Counted from the stretch's first letter, positions 17,666-28,301 are shown. The stretch is 37,526 bases of DNA from Desulfuromonadales bacterium (GCA_012974445.1 JAAXQG010000178.1:1-37526), one strand, 5' to 3'. Numbers and translations: made by a program. The notes: generated from the sequence alone by a model not told the origin.

Positions 17666-18307
17666 TCAAAGGGCCCCGGGCAGGGCGGCCTTGACCAGAG
17701 GGAGAATCCCCTCCACGATCACCGCAACCCCGTGAGCCGTGGGATGCAGGCCGTCTGGCTGGTTCAGTTCCGGGTAGCCGGCAACCCCTTCAAGAAAAAA
17801 GGGATAGAGTGCGACCCCATACTTTTTAGCCAAATGAGGGAATATGGCGTCAAAGGATCTGTGATATTCTGCCCCAAGATTACGCGGGGCCAACATGCCG
17901 ACCAGCAGTACGGGAACCTTCAGCTCCCCGAGGCGCATGAGCATGGCATCAAGGTTCTCCTGCGCCTGCTCAGGGGGCAGCGCCCGCAAGGCGTCATTGG
18001 CTCCGAGCGAGAGTATCACCAGGTCGGGATCCGTCGCCAGACTCCAGTCGAGCCGGGCGCGCCCTCCGGCGGTGGTATCACCGGAAACCCCGGCGTTGTC
18101 GACCCGGACATTGTATCCCTGGGCCTGAAGGGCCCGCTCCAGCTGGGCGGGGAAGCTCTGGGAAGGATCAAGGCCATACCCGGCGGTGAGGCTGTCGCCT
18201 AAAGCCAGAATACGCAGGCTCTCTTGCCCCCCGCCGGAGACGGTTCCCGGCAGGACGAGCAACAACCCTAAAAATACAACAGGAGCCAGAATGAAGGACC
18301 TGATCAT
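17666..18307 (-). CDS. tesA: SGNH arylesterase / acyl-CoA thioesterase I family (TesA-like)
   Basis: Signal-like N-terminus; ILALGDSLTAGYGL (block I), GVSGDTTAGGRARLDW, SLGANDALRALPP, DGLHPTAHG (block V); start taken at 18307. Confidence 0.88.
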   Translation of the reverse strand: MIRSFILAPVVFLGLLLVLPGTVSGGGQESLRILALGDSLTAGYGLDPSQSFPAQLERALQAQGYNVRVDNAGVSGDTTAGGRARLDWSLATDPDLVILSLGANDALRALPPEQAQENLDAMLMRLGELKVPVLLVGMLAPRNLGAEYHRSFDAIFPHLAKKYGVALYPFFLEGVAGYPELNQPDGLHPTAHGVAVIVEGILPLVKAALPGAL

Positions 18308-18980
18308 CGATATCTCCCAACTTGAACTGAGTCTCGTGGGCGGCGCAGGCCCCGTAAACATCCTACAGGGTATGGACCTCCAAGTACAGAGAGGCGAGAC
18401 GCTGAGCATCCTGGGCCCCTCGGGGGCGGGCAAAACCACACTGCTCATGGCCTTAGCGGGGCTGGAGCGACCGAGTGCAGGCAGCATCCGGGTATCCGAC
18501 TACGATCTGAGCTGCCTGGACGAGGACGCCCTTGCTCGCTTTCGCCGGGAGCATGTGGGGATTATCTTCCAGTCCTTCCATCTGATTCCCACCATGACGG
18601 CCCTGGAAAACGCGGCCCTGCCGCTGGAATTCGCAGGCGAACTTGATGCCCTGGATCGGGCCCAAGCGGCTCTGGAGGCTACGGGGCTGGGCCAACGCCT
18701 GGGACACTTCCCCTCCCAGCTCTCCGGCGGGGAGCAGCAGCGGGTGGCTATCGCCCGGGCCATCGTAGCGCGCCCCAGCCTGATTCTGGCCGACGAACCC
18801 ACGGGGAACCTCGACCGGGACACGGGGGGCAGGGTGATGGATCTGCTCTTCGGCCTGCAGCAGGAGCTGGGCACCACCCTGGTGCTGGTCACTCATGACG
18901 AGGCTCTGGCCAGACGCTGCGAGCGGTCCCTGAGCATGATCGATGGCCGCTTCGCCACGGCCGCCGGAGTGCCATCATGA
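18291..18980 (+). CDS. ABC transporter ATP-binding protein (YbbA/LolD-like)
   Basis: [17 protein letters not shown] (Walker A), [16 protein letters not shown] (signature), [12 protein letters not shown] (Walker B); ATG at 18291. Confidence 0.92.
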   Translation: MKDLIIDISQLELSLVGGAGPVNILQGMDLQVQRGETLSILGPSGAGKTTLLMALAGLERPSAGSIRVSDYDLSCLDEDALARFRREHVGIIFQSFHLIPTMTALENAALPLEFAGELDALDRAQAALEATGLGQRLGHFPSQLSGGEQQRVAIARAIVARPSLILADEPTGNLDRDTGGRVMDLLFGLQQELGTTLVLVTHDEALARRCERSLSMIDGRFATAAGVPS

Positions 18981-21499
18981 CCCCCCATGCTTTTTCGATG
19001 GTCCTGAGACTGGTGCGACGGGAGCTGCGCAGCGGGCTCAAGGGCTTTGGTGTCTTCCTGCTCTGTCTCTTTCTCGGGGTCTTCGCCATCAGCGCGACTA
19101 AAAGTTTCACCGCCGCAGCAAGGGGCGGCCTGCTGGCCGACGCCAGCGCCCTGCTGGGAGGAGATCTGGAAATCCGGGTGGCTCACCGGGTGCTTGCGCC
19201 ACAGCAGCGCGAAAAGATCGCCTCTTTCGGAGAGCTCTCCGAAGTGGCCGAACTGCGCACCATGGCAGGCAGCCGCCAGGGGAATCGGACGCTGGTCGAG
19301 CTCAAGGCCGTGGCGCCCCCCTACCCCCTCTACGGCGCCCTGGTAGCCGAGCCCCCCCTGCCCGCAGAAGAAGCGCTGGCAACTCGGGGAGAACATTTCG
19401 GCGCCCTGGTGGAGCAGTCGCTGCTGGTGCGACTGGAGCTTGCCATCGGCGACCTGCTGCAGGTGGGCGATGCACTGCTGGAGATCCGGGGCGTGCTCCG
19501 GGTGGAGCCGGATCGCAGCATTCGCGGATTCAATCTGGGCCCCCGGCTCATGGTCAGCGTCGAGGCGCTGGAGGCCACCGGCCTGATTCAGCCCGGAAGC
19601 CTGATCAACTACAGATACCGGCTGCGGCTGGCCGATCGCACCCAGGCAGGCGCCGTCAAGGAGCAGCTTCAGCAGGCCTTTCCCCGGGTCGGCTGGCGTA
19701 TCACCACCTGGGAGAAGGCCAATCCCCGGGTGCGGTTTTTCCTGGACCGCATGGACACAAACCTGAGTCTTATCGGGCTCTGCGCCCTGCTCATCGGCGG
19801 ACTCGGCATCGCCGGCGCAGTACGGGGATACCTCACCGAGCGCCTGCCCCACATCGCCGCCATGAAAGCCATGGGAGCGCCCCGGGGGCTCATCTTCACC
19901 GCCTACCTCTGCCAGATCCTGCTGCTGGGGCTCCTTGGAACGGCGCTGGGGCTTGCGGCCGGAGCCTCGACTCCTTTCGTTGCCGCAAAACTGCTCGCAG
20001 GGCACTTCCCCATCCCCCTGGCTCCGGCCCTGGAGCCTGCCGCACTCTTGACGGCCGCCCTCTTCGGGCTGTTGATCGTGCTCATCTTCTCCCTGAAGGA
20101 GCTGGGAGCGGCCTGCAGGGTGGAAACGAGCGTGCTTTTCCGGGGCTACATCGAACGCCCCGGCTCCGTGGGCAGGGCTGTCTGGCTGGCCATGGCCGCC
20201 CTGACCTGTGCCCTGGTCGCCCTGGCCCTGATCAGCAGCGAAGACAAGAAAATGGCTGCCGGATTCGTCCTTGGCGCTTCCTTGTGCTTCATGCTATTTC
20301 GCCTGCTCAGTGTTGTGATAATCCGACTCGCCAGAGCGCTGCCTCGCCCGGCCAATCCCCGGTTGCGTCTTGCCCTGAGCAACATTCACCGCCCGGGCAG
20401 CCCGGCCTCCAGCGTCCTCTTCGCCCTGGGGCTGGGTCTCACCTCCCTGGTCTGCATCGCTCTGGTACAGGCAAATCTGCAGGACATGGTGCGCAAGACG
20501 GTGCCGAAACAGGCTCCAACCTTCTTCTTCCTGGATATTCAGCCCCATCAGATGGAGGCGCTGGAGCACACATTGGCACAAAGCTCAGACGCAGCGCCTG
20601 TCCAGCGCTACCCGACCCTGAGAGGGAGAATCATCGGCATCAACAATGTTCCCGTGGAACAGGCCGAAATCGGACGCGACGTGCGCTGGGCCGTGCGGGG
20701 GGACCGTTTCCTGAGTTACGCCTCGCTTATGCCCTCAGGAACCAAACTGGTTGAAGGGCAGTGGTGGGACGCGGATTACCGCGGCCCCGCCCTGCTCTCG
20801 CTCACCAGCGACCTGGCCAGGGGATTCGGCGTCGGCATCGGCGACAGCCTCAAAATCAACGTACTGGGGCGCGAGGTCACCGCCGAGATCGCCAACCTGC
20901 GGGAGGTAGACTGGTCGAGTCTGCAGCTCAACTTTGCCCTGCTGCTCTCCCCCGGCGTCCTGGAGGGGGCACCTCAAACCTGGATCGCCACCATCGAGCT
21001 GCCGCAGCACAGCGAAGAAGCGGTCTATCGCGCGGTAACCGGCAACTTCCCCAACGTCTCCACCATCAGCATCCGCGAGGTGCTGCAAAACGTCTCCCGC
21101 ACCATGGACCGCATCGGGGGAGCCTTCAGCGCCATGGCGACCCTGGCGCTGCTCTCCGGATTCCTGGTACTGGCTGGCGCAGTCAGCGCCGATCAGCACC
21201 GCAGGATTCAGGATGCGGTGATCTTCAAGGTCTGCGGAGCCACCAGTCGGGACTGCCTGCTGGCCTTCGCCTTCGAATTTTGCCTGCTGGGATTTTTTGC
21301 GGGACTGGTCGCCGCCCTGGCGGGAACCCTGGCCGCGCTGGGAATACTCAAGGGGCCCATGGATGTAGGCTTCTCCCTGCATCCGGAGGTGATTTTGACG
21401 ACGCTGCTTGCTGGGATCTCAGTAACGCTGCTGCTGGGGCTGACGGGAACCTGGAAGGCGCTGAGAAAGAAACCGGCGGAGTTCCTGCGCAATCAGTAA
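18977..21499 (+). CDS. ABC transporter permease, FtsX-like (YbbP-like)
   Basis: 840 aa, two FtsX-like halves; overlaps the ATPase stop by 4 nt (ATGA). Confidence 0.9.
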   Translation: MTPHAFSMVLRLVRRELRSGLKGFGVFLLCLFLGVFAISATKSFTAAARGGLLADASALLGGDLEIRVAHRVLAPQQREKIASFGELSEVAELRTMAGSRQGNRTLVELKAVAPPYPLYGALVAEPPLPAEEALATRGEHFGALVEQSLLVRLELAIGDLLQVGDALLEIRGVLRVEPDRSIRGFNLGPRLMVSVEALEATGLIQPGSLINYRYRLRLADRTQAGAVKEQLQQAFPRVGWRITTWEKANPRVRFFLDRMDTNLSLIGLCALLIGGLGIAGAVRGYLTERLPHIAAMKAMGAPRGLIFTAYLCQILLLGLLGTALGLAAGASTPFVAAKLLAGHFPIPLAPALEPAALLTAALFGLLIVLIFSLKELGAACRVETSVLFRGYIERPGSVGRAVWLAMAALTCALVALALISSEDKKMAAGFVLGASLCFMLFRLLSVVIIRLARALPRPANPRLRLALSNIHRPGSPASSVLFALGLGLTSLVCIALVQANLQDMVRKTVPKQAPTFFFLDIQPHQMEALEHTLAQSSDAAPVQRYPTLRGRIIGINNVPVEQAEIGRDVRWAVRGDRFLSYASLMPSGTKLVEGQWWDADYRGPALLSLTSDLARGFGVGIGDSLKINVLGREVTAEIANLREVDWSSLQLNFALLLSPGVLEGAPQTWIATIELPQHSEEAVYRAVTGNFPNVSTISIREVLQNVSRTMDRIGGAFSAMATLALLSGFLVLAGAVSADQHRRIQDAVIFKVCGATSRDCLLAFAFEFCLLGFFAGLVAALAGTLAALGILKGPMDVGFSLHPEVILTTLLAGISVTLLLGLTGTWKALRKKPAEFLRNQ

Positions 21500-21649
21500 G
21501 GTAAGGCTGGCTTTTGATTTCTCTGCGTCTCTCTCGTCTCTGCGCGATACCAGGCTTGACAGGTCTTGAAGAATCAACAGAGGGATAGGCTTCTCACGCC
21601 CCTTCGCTTCACTGCCTTGAGACGCAAAGTAAGATATTCAAAGGGCATA

Positions 21650-21747
21650 TTCACAGGGATAAATGGGATGAACAAGATATGAGATCAAAGGCAGTCAGCC
21701 CAATGTTTAACCGACCCTATCCCCTTCATTCCCTTCATCCCTGTAAA
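21650..21747. repeat. Imperfect inverted repeat TTCACAGGGATAAATGGGATGAA … TTCATTCCCTTCATCCCTGTAAA
   Basis: 23-nt arms (21650-21672 / 21725-21747) about 80% complementary, 52-nt spacer, in a non-coding gap. Confidence 0.6.
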
Positions 21748-21788
21748 ATATTTTTATCCTTGGGGCTTTTTTTCGGGATTGGCGGATC

Positions 21789-22679
21789 TCAGAAGTAGTC
21801 TTCCTGATAACCGGGGATCTGGTCGAACCACTGGGGTTGCCGCCTGCCCTGCTCAAGGCAGTCCCTGGCCTGGGCGATGATGGCATCGCGATCCTTGGGA
21901 TAGCTGCCTTCCAGATTCAGGATGTTGGAGACGTGGTTGGAGCGCAGAATGGTCCGGTGGGGGTCAAGATGACTGACGATCTCCAGCGCCTCCTCAAGCA
22001 CCTGCCCGTTGGTCAGGGGGCGGATCTGCTCGAAATAGTCGTCATTGTGCCGTTTGAACATGGTCAGCAACGAGAAGTATTCGGGCGAAAGAGCCGTGAT
22101 CCACTGCGCAGTTGCCCGGGCATGCTCCATTGATCTGCTTTGCCCCGCGATCCCCAGGATAGCGGTCACTGAAAGTTTCATCCCCGCCGCCTTGGCACGC
22201 TGGCAGAGCTCCAGCATCCTGTCTGCCTCATACCCCTTGTTGACCAGATCGAGAGTCGGGTCGTCCCCGCTCTCCAGGCCGAAATAGAGAATACGCAGCT
22301 TTCGCTCCCGAAGAATTTCAAGCTCCTGCTGCGTCTTGGTGCTCAAGCTGTTGGGGGAAGCATAGGAACCCACACGGTTGAGATTGGGAAAAGTCGCAGC
22401 CAGAGCGTCCAGAATAGCGATCAGCTGACTCTGGGGGGTAACCAGTGCGTCGCCATCGGCGAGAAACACCCGGCGGATATGGGGACGATGATCGAGGGGG
22501 ATGGAAGAGATTTCATCCAGCAGTTCGGAAAGAGGCCGGACGCAGAAGGATTTCATCTTGTACATGCCACAGAACCGGCAGCGGTTCTGAGAGCAACCCA
22601 CCGTGGCCTGAAGAATCAGGCTGCGAGCCTCTGAAGGGGGGCGAAATACGGGCTCTACGTAGTCGAAGTAATGGTACAA
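21789..22679 (-). CDS. Radical SAM protein
   Basis: LQATVGCSQNRCRFCGMYKMK (CxxxxxxCxxC variant), FLADGDALVTPQSQLIAILDAL, LYFGLESGDDPTLDLVNKGY. Confidence 0.88.
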   Translation of the reverse strand: MYHYFDYVEPVFRPPSEARSLILQATVGCSQNRCRFCGMYKMKSFCVRPLSELLDEISSIPLDHRPHIRRVFLADGDALVTPQSQLIAILDALAATFPNLNRVGSYASPNSLSTKTQQELEILRERKLRILYFGLESGDDPTLDLVNKGYEADRMLELCQRAKAAGMKLSVTAILGIAGQSRSMEHARATAQWITALSPEYFSLLTMFKRHNDDYFEQIRPLTNGQVLEEALEIVSHLDPHRTILRSNHVSNILNLEGSYPKDRDAIIAQARDCLEQGRRQPQWFDQIPGYQEDYF

Positions 22680-22700
22680 GGCTCTCTCTCCTGCGTCTTG

Positions 22701-23090
22701 TCAGCAGCCGCAGCCGCAGTTATGGCAGAGCACCTTGTGGGCCCCTTCGGGCTCGATGGTCTCGGGTGCAAAGGCTACGCGGCTGACGCCCCGGCGGATA
22801 TCCTCAAAGAGGTCGGCCTGGGCGCTCTGACCTATGATGTGACCGAGGCAGAGGTTGCCCAGCGAATCCTTCGGGGAGCGGATACGCACGCTGTTGAGCA
22901 GATCGGCATAGGAGCGCACATCGAGACTGACACTGTCATCGCACTGCATCTGCAGCTCGACTCCCAGCGGAGCGAACTCCGCCTTCAGTTTCTCGAAGAA
23001 GTCGGCAAGCATCTCAGCCGTCAGATCGGGCTGATAGTCCTCACGAATCAGGCGTCGGCCGTAGAAGGCGACAATGATTTCCTTGCTCAT
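22701..23090 (-). CDS. Uncharacterised small protein with Cys-rich C-terminal tail (CHNCGCGC)
   Basis: Start at MSKEIIVAFYGRR (23090), 10 nt after the upstream gene's stop; conserved-looking context between Sua5 and radical SAM genes; ends …HKVLCHNCGCGC*. Confidence 0.75.
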   Translation of the reverse strand: MSKEIIVAFYGRRLIREDYQPDLTAEMLADFFEKLKAEFAPLGVELQMQCDDSVSLDVRSYADLLNSVRIRSPKDSLGNLCLGHIIGQSAQADLFEDIRRGVSRVAFAPETIEPEGAHKVLCHNCGCGC

Positions 23091-23100
23091 AAACTCGACC

Positions 23101-23709
23101 CTATTGCTCGATCCAGGAGATGTCGCCACTGCCCTCGCGTAGCACCTCGATGCGGTCGTCTATCAAACTGATCACCGTGGAGGGATCGGAGAGCAGAATA
23201 CCGCCGTCCACTACCTTATCGATGAGCTTGCCCATCTGCTCTTCGATCTCCGTCGGGTCGTTAAAATGGTCGTCACCGCTGCGGTTGGCGCTGGTAGTCA
23301 CTATGGGATGCCCCAGTTCCCGGACGATGGCCAGGGCAATGGGGTTATCGGGAATGCGGATCCCCACCGTCTTTTGCTTGGTCATAAGACTGTCGGGGAC
23401 GATCCTGTTGGCCTCCAGCACAAAGGTGTAGGGGCCGGGAAGGTGGCGTTTCATGATCTTAAAGGCGGCGTTACTCACCCGGGCGTAGTTGGCCACATCG
23501 GAGAGATCGCTGCAGATGAAGGAAAAGGGTTTTTTGGGGTCGCGATCCTTGATCTGAAAAATCTTTTTGATCCCTTTTTTATTGAAAATGTCGCAACCGA
23601 GACCGTAGGTGGTGTCGGTGGGATAGGCGATGACCCCGCCCTGTTTGAGGCAGTCCACGACCTGGGCAATGAGACGCTGCTGCGGATTTTCAGGATTAAT
23701 CGAAAGCAT
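23101..23709 (-). CDS. Sua5/YciO/YrdC-family L-threonylcarbamoyladenylate synthase-like protein
   Basis: GGVIAYPTDTTYGLGCD, IKDRDPKKPFSFICSDLS, PGPYTFVLEA, GIRIPDNPIALAIVRELGHPIVTTSANRSG. Confidence 0.92.
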   Translation of the reverse strand: MLSINPENPQQRLIAQVVDCLKQGGVIAYPTDTTYGLGCDIFNKKGIKKIFQIKDRDPKKPFSFICSDLSDVANYARVSNAAFKIMKRHLPGPYTFVLEANRIVPDSLMTKQKTVGIRIPDNPIALAIVRELGHPIVTTSANRSGDDHFNDPTEIEEQMGKLIDKVVDGGILLSDPSTVISLIDDRIEVLREGSGDISWIEQ

Positions 23710-23741
23710 CTAAAAACCTCCCCTTCAAAATAAGTGTGGAT

Positions 23742-24017
23742 TCAGACCATGAATTTAAGTTCGGGTATTTGCTTGATGGCGGCGTAAATGGTGGTCAGTT
23801 CTTCGTAGGAGCTTAATCGTACCTCAACCGAGACCGAATGATATTTCCCCCCGCTGCTGGGGCGAACCTGAAGAGCCCCTTGAGGGACTTCCACTGTGGC
23901 GGCCACCGCCAGCTCCACGGCCGGAGCAAACGCTGGGACACCCAGACCAATGGCCTTGAAGTTGTAGCTGCAGGGATACTCCAGGAGATCTTCAAGATTA
24001 GCGCTGAATTCACTCAT
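23742..24017 (-). CDS. DUF493 (YbeD-like) protein
   Basis: YPCSYNFKAIGLG…GKYHSVSVEVRLSSYEELTTIYAAIKQIPELKFMV; start taken at MSEFSANLEDLL (24017). Confidence 0.85.
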   Translation of the reverse strand: MSEFSANLEDLLEYPCSYNFKAIGLGVPAFAPAVELAVAATVEVPQGALQVRPSSGGKYHSVSVEVRLSSYEELTTIYAAIKQIPELKFMV

Positions 24018-24030
24018 GTCATTTGACTCC

Positions 24031-24474
24031 TTAAACACCGGTGTGGCCGAAGCCCCCCTGTCCACGCAGGGTCGCCTCCAGACTGTTACACTCAAGAATC
24101 CGGGGCTGGATCACAGGAGCGATCACCAGCTGGGCGATGCGCTCAGCATGCGCGATGCGAAGAGGCTCCTGCCCCAGATTGATCAGCAGCACCCCTAATT
24201 CTCCGCGATAATCGGCATCGATGGTACCGGGAGCATTGACCAGTGCCAGCCCCTGACGAAGGGCCAGTCCAGAACGAGCCCTCACCTGCCCCTCGAATCC
24301 TTCAGGTATGGCCAGAGCCAGCCCCGTGGGTACCAGCGCCCTGTGACCGGGCTCAAGCACTATCGGCTCATTCAAACAGGCATGGAGGTCCATCCCCGCT
24401 GAATGAGGGGTCTGGTATCGGGGAATCGTCGCCTCGGGGCGAAGACGCTGTATACGAAGTTGCTTTTCACTCAT
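24031..24474 (-). CDS. dut: dUTP diphosphatase
   Basis: [68 protein letters not shown]-like [11 protein letters not shown]-terminal motif. Confidence 0.95.
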   Translation of the reverse strand: MSEKQLRIQRLRPEATIPRYQTPHSAGMDLHACLNEPIVLEPGHRALVPTGLALAIPEGFEGQVRARSGLALRQGLALVNAPGTIDADYRGELGVLLINLGQEPLRIAHAERIAQLVIAPVIQPRILECNSLEATLRGQGGFGHTGV

Positions 24475-25724
24475 ACGAAACTCACCTTGGCAATGGAATC
24501 ATCCATGGGGCGGCCCACCAGCTGAACAAAGGCACGGTCGTCGCGGAAAAGAGAGGACGCCAGGTCGCAGACCCCCTCGGCGGTTACTGACTCGAAGCCC
24601 TGAACAAGCTCCTGAATGGAGCACTGGCGGCCGTGATAGATCTCGTTCTTGGCCAAACGGGTCATGAGATTGTCCGAACTCTCCAGCGACAGCAGCAAAC
24701 TACCCTTGAGGTTCTCCCGGGCAGAGAGAAGCTCTCCGGCACTCATGGGATTTCGGGCGAACTGTTTCAACTCGTCGGTAACAATCTCCAGTACCTCCGC
24801 GAGATTATCCCTCGAGGTCCCACCGTAGACCACCAGGGCACCGGCATCACTATGACAGTTGAGATAACTGTAGATGCTGTAGGCCAGGCCACGATCCTCC
24901 CTCACCCGCTGAAAGAGTCGGGAGCTCATGCTGGCGCCAAGGACCGAATTCAGAACGAAGAGCTCGAAGCGGCGAGGATGATTCTGGGGAAGCGCCTGGA
25001 CTCCGAGGCAAAAATGTACCGCCTCAAGAGGTTTGTGCAGAATATCATAACCGCTGCTGCAAAGCGGCAGGGTGCAGGTCTCGCCACCGGCACCAGCAGC
25101 GACCTGGCTGAAGGCCTCGGTGATGCGGTTGACCACGTCCTCATGCTTCACCTTTCCAGCGGCGCAGATGATGATGCGATCTCCGGTATAGCGCTCAGCC
25201 ATGAATCGCCGCAGAGTCACGGGATCAATTTTCCCCACGGATTCGGCCGTTCCCAGAATCGGCTGACCCACCGGATGCCCCGCCCAGAAGTTCTGATTAA
25301 ACAGATCATGGACGATATCATCGGGGGTATCATCCACCAGGTAGATTTCCTGCTGGATAACCCTGCGCTCTTTTTCAAGCTCAGCGCTGTCGAAGACGGA
25401 ATTCAGGACGATATCAGAGAGCAGATCAACGGCGAAGGGAAGTTTATCGGAGAGAACTTTGGCGAAATAACAGCTGAATTCCCGGGCGGTAAAGGCGTTA
25501 AGGACTCCGCCAACCGAGTCGATGTCCCGGGCAATATCGAGGGCGCTACGCTTTGAGGTGCCCTTGAACAGCATGTGTTCAAGGACATGAGAAATGCCGG
25601 CAAGGGCAGGAGATTCGTGTCTCGAACCGTTCCGAACCCAGAAACCGAGACTCACCGAGTGGGCCCCTGCGACCCACTCGGTGATTACCCGGATACCGTT
25701 ATGCAGGGTTGTGGATTGAATCAT
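24471..25724 (-). CDS. M16 family zinc peptidase
   Basis: [17 protein letters not shown] (HxxEH), [25 protein letters not shown]; overlaps dut start by 4 nt. Confidence 0.94.
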   Translation of the reverse strand: MIQSTTLHNGIRVITEWVAGAHSVSLGFWVRNGSRHESPALAGISHVLEHMLFKGTSKRSALDIARDIDSVGGVLNAFTAREFSCYFAKVLSDKLPFAVDLLSDIVLNSVFDSAELEKERRVIQQEIYLVDDTPDDIVHDLFNQNFWAGHPVGQPILGTAESVGKIDPVTLRRFMAERYTGDRIIICAAGKVKHEDVVNRITEAFSQVAAGAGGETCTLPLCSSGYDILHKPLEAVHFCLGVQALPQNHPRRFELFVLNSVLGASMSSRLFQRVREDRGLAYSIYSYLNCHSDAGALVVYGGTSRDNLAEVLEIVTDELKQFARNPMSAGELLSARENLKGSLLLSLESSDNLMTRLAKNEIYHGRQCSIQELVQGFESVTAEGVCDLASSLFRDDRAFVQLVGRPMDDSIAKVSFV

Positions 25725-25734
25725 CCGTCAAAGA

Positions 25735-27834
25735 TCAGTTCTCCTCGGGCAGTGACTGCCCGAGAGCCTCCTTGCGGGAGAGTTTGATCTTGCCCTGCTT
25801 GTCGACGCCGATGCACTTGACCAGGACGCTGTCGCCTTCCTGAAGAACGTCGGAGACGTTGCGCACGCGCTCGGCTGCGAGCTCGGAGACGTGAACCAGA
25901 CCGTCGGTACCGGTGAAGATCTCGACGAAAGCGCCGAATTCCATGATCTTCCTGACGGTGCCCTGATAGAGCTTGCCCACTTCCACATCCTGAGTCAGGT
26001 CGCGGATCATCTTGATGGCGAGCTTGCAGGCATCGTCGTCGGCGGAGGCGATATTGATACGGCCGTCATCCTCGATGTCGATGGAGCAACCGCTGGCTTC
26101 GATGATGCCGCGGATGTTCTTGCCGCCGCTGCCGATGACGGTGCGGACCTGGTCAGTCTTGACATAGATGGTGGTGATACGGGGAGCATAGGGGGACATT
26201 TCGGTGCGGGATGCCGAGATGCATTTGGCCATCTCGCCCAGAATGTGAATCCGCCCTTCCTTTGCCTGCTCCAGTGCCTGCTGCATGATCTCGCGGCTGA
26301 CGCCACCGATCTTGATATCCATCTGCAGAGCGGTAACACCCTTAATGGTTCCAGTTACCTTGAAGTCCATGTCGCCGAGATGATCTTCGTCACCGAGAAT
26401 ATCGGAGAGGACCGCAACATCATCGCCTTCCTTGATCAGACCCATGGCGATTCCGGCCACGGCGTCCTTCAGGGGCACACCGGCATCCATAAGAGCCATG
26501 GAAGCGCCACAGACGCTGGCCATAGAGGAAGAACCGTTGGACTCAAGAACGTCGGAGACCAGACGAATGGTGTAGGGGAAGCTGTCATGGTCGGGCATAA
26601 CCAGCGCGGCGCTGCGCTCTGCCAGCATTCCGTGTCCGATTTCGCGGCGGCCGGGGAACAGACGCATGCTAGTCTCGCCGACACAGAAGGGAGGGAAGTT
26701 GTAGTGCAGCATGAATTTCTTGAATTCCATACCCTGAACATAGTCCAGACGCTGCTCGTCACCGGAAGTACCCAGAGCCGTAGCCACCAGCGCCTGAGTC
26801 TCGCCGCGGGTAAATAGAGCGGATCCGTGAGCGCGGGGCAGCAGACCGACTTCGCAGCTGATGGGGCGTACGGTATTGAAGTCACGGCCGTCGATACGGA
26901 CCTTCTCCTTGACAACCTTGGTACGTACGACCTTCTTCTCAAGAGACTTAAATGCCGACTTGATTTCCTCTTCACGACCTTCGAACTGGGGGGCCAGGGC
27001 CACAACGCCTTCGCTGCGGACCACATCCAGTGCAGCATAGCGCTCCTGCTTGTTGAGAATAGCAAAGGCTGCGGCGATGCGAGTCTGACCGAATTCCTTG
27101 ACCTTCTCGGCGATTTCGGCGTCGGCAACAGGAACTGCGTAATGACGCTTCTCACGGCCAACCAGAGCAGCCAGTTCTTCCTGCAGAGCAATCAGGGGCT
27201 GCATCGCTTCATGACCGAAGTAAACGGCGTCAAGCAGGTCACTCTCAGAGGCGAACTCAGTCTCCCCTTCGACCATGACGATAGCGTCTTTAGTGCCGGC
27301 GACAATCACATTGATGTCACAGAGGGCAATCTGCTCGAGGGTGGGGTTGGCAATGAGCTTGCCTTCGATGCGACCGACGCGGATACCGGCGATGGGCTCA
27401 GCGAAGGGGATATCGGAAACCATGACCGAGGCCGAGGCAGCAACCATAGCCAGGGTATCGGGATCGTTGATCTTGTCCATGGAAATAGCCGTGGGCATGA
27501 TCTGGGTCTCGTAGAGATATCCCTTGGGAAACAGAGGACGCATGGGACGGTCGATGAGACGGCAGATCAGGGTCTCACGCTCGCCGGGCTTAGCTTCACG
27601 ACGGAAGAAGGAGCCGGGGATCTTTCCGCCTGCGTAGAATTTCTCCTGATAGTTGATGGTCAGGGGAAAGAAGCTCTGCCCTTCACGCATGCTGTGTGCG
27701 GAAACCGCGGTGCAGAGCACCTTGGTTTCACCATAGGTAACCACAACGGCGCCGTGGGCCTGACGAGCCATTTTCCCGGTCTCGATAATGAAGGGCTGAC
27801 CGTTGAATTCAACCTGTACTTTTTGATGAGCCAT
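25735..27834 (-). CDS. pnp: Polyribonucleotide nucleotidyltransferase (PNPase)
   Basis: [51 protein letters not shown] ([15 protein letters not shown]) and S1 domains. Confidence 0.97.
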   Translation of the reverse strand: MAHQKVQVEFNGQPFIIETGKMARQAHGAVVVTYGETKVLCTAVSAHSMREGQSFFPLTINYQEKFYAGGKIPGSFFRREAKPGERETLICRLIDRPMRPLFPKGYLYETQIMPTAISMDKINDPDTLAMVAASASVMVSDIPFAEPIAGIRVGRIEGKLIANPTLEQIALCDINVIVAGTKDAIVMVEGETEFASESDLLDAVYFGHEAMQPLIALQEELAALVGREKRHYAVPVADAEIAEKVKEFGQTRIAAAFAILNKQERYAALDVVRSEGVVALAPQFEGREEEIKSAFKSLEKKVVRTKVVKEKVRIDGRDFNTVRPISCEVGLLPRAHGSALFTRGETQALVATALGTSGDEQRLDYVQGMEFKKFMLHYNFPPFCVGETSMRLFPGRREIGHGMLAERSAALVMPDHDSFPYTIRLVSDVLESNGSSSMASVCGASMALMDAGVPLKDAVAGIAMGLIKEGDDVAVLSDILGDEDHLGDMDFKVTGTIKGVTALQMDIKIGGVSREIMQQALEQAKEGRIHILGEMAKCISASRTEMSPYAPRITTIYVKTDQVRTVIGSGGKNIRGIIEASGCSIDIEDDGRINIASADDDACKLAIKMIRDLTQDVEVGKLYQGTVRKIMEFGAFVEIFTGTDGLVHVSELAAERVRNVSDVLQEGDSVLVKCIGVDKQGKIKLSRKEALGQSLPEEN

Positions 27835-27900
27835 CTAATGAATCTCCTTTTCATGCGAAGCCAGGCAGTGCCTCGCCATGATGTTTTTCAAAACGACCAA

Positions 27901-27973
27901 AGGAGGATGGCCTGAGACAGAACCCGCATGCGCAATCGGTAACGCATCAGACCCTCTCTCCGGACAGCCTCCT
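27901..27973 (-). ncRNA. Long imperfect hairpin in the pnp 5' leader (candidate RNase III-type regulatory element)
   Basis: On minus strand AGGAGGcTGtCCgGAGAg…gATGCG-loop-CGCATgCG…TCTCaGGcCAtCCTCCT pairs almost end to end (about 30 bp with a few mismatches and one bulge). Confidence 0.6.
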
Positions 27974-27980
27974 CAAGCCT

Positions 27981-28027
27981 CAAACGACAAAAAACAAAAG
28001 GCAGCAGCCCCTGAGGGACTGCTGCCT
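27981..28027 (-). terminator. Rho-independent terminator after rpsO
   Basis: Minus strand AGGCAGCAGtccctcaggggCTGCTGCCT followed by TTTTGTTTTTTG. Confidence 0.85.
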
Positions 28028-28034
28028 CATAACC

Positions 28035-28301
28035 TTAGCGGCGAATACCGAGCTCTTTGATCAGAGCCGCGTACTCAGGCACGCTGTTCTTCTTGAGATA
28101 GTCAAGAAGACGACGACGCTGGCCAACGATCTTGAGCAGTCCGCGACGAGAGTGGTGGTCCTTCTTGTGGGTCTTGAAATGTTCGGTCAGGTAGGTGATA
28201 CGCTCAGTCAAAAGAGCAACCTGAACATGAGGGGAACCGGTATCGCCTTCGTGGCGCTTGAATTTCTCGATAATTTCTTGCTTGCGTTCTGCGGCGGTCA
28301 C
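28035..28301 (-). CDS. rpsO: 30S ribosomal protein S15 (GTG start)
   Basis: [55 protein letters not shown]. Confidence 0.97.
   Translation of the reverse strand: MTAAERKQEIIEKFKRHEGDTGSPHVQVALLTERITYLTEHFKTHKKDHHSRRGLLKIVGQRRRLLDYLKKNSVPEYAALIKELGIRR

Noticed and set aside
25891-26817. 308-aa plus-strand ORF antisense to pnp (and the similar 26827-27915 ORF)
   Set aside because: Mirror of the highly conserved pnp coding strand; no protein motifs
27863-27873. Short palindrome AGGCA-G-TGCCT just upstream of pnp
   Set aside because: Only 5 bp per arm; too short to distinguish from chance beside the much stronger leader hairpin
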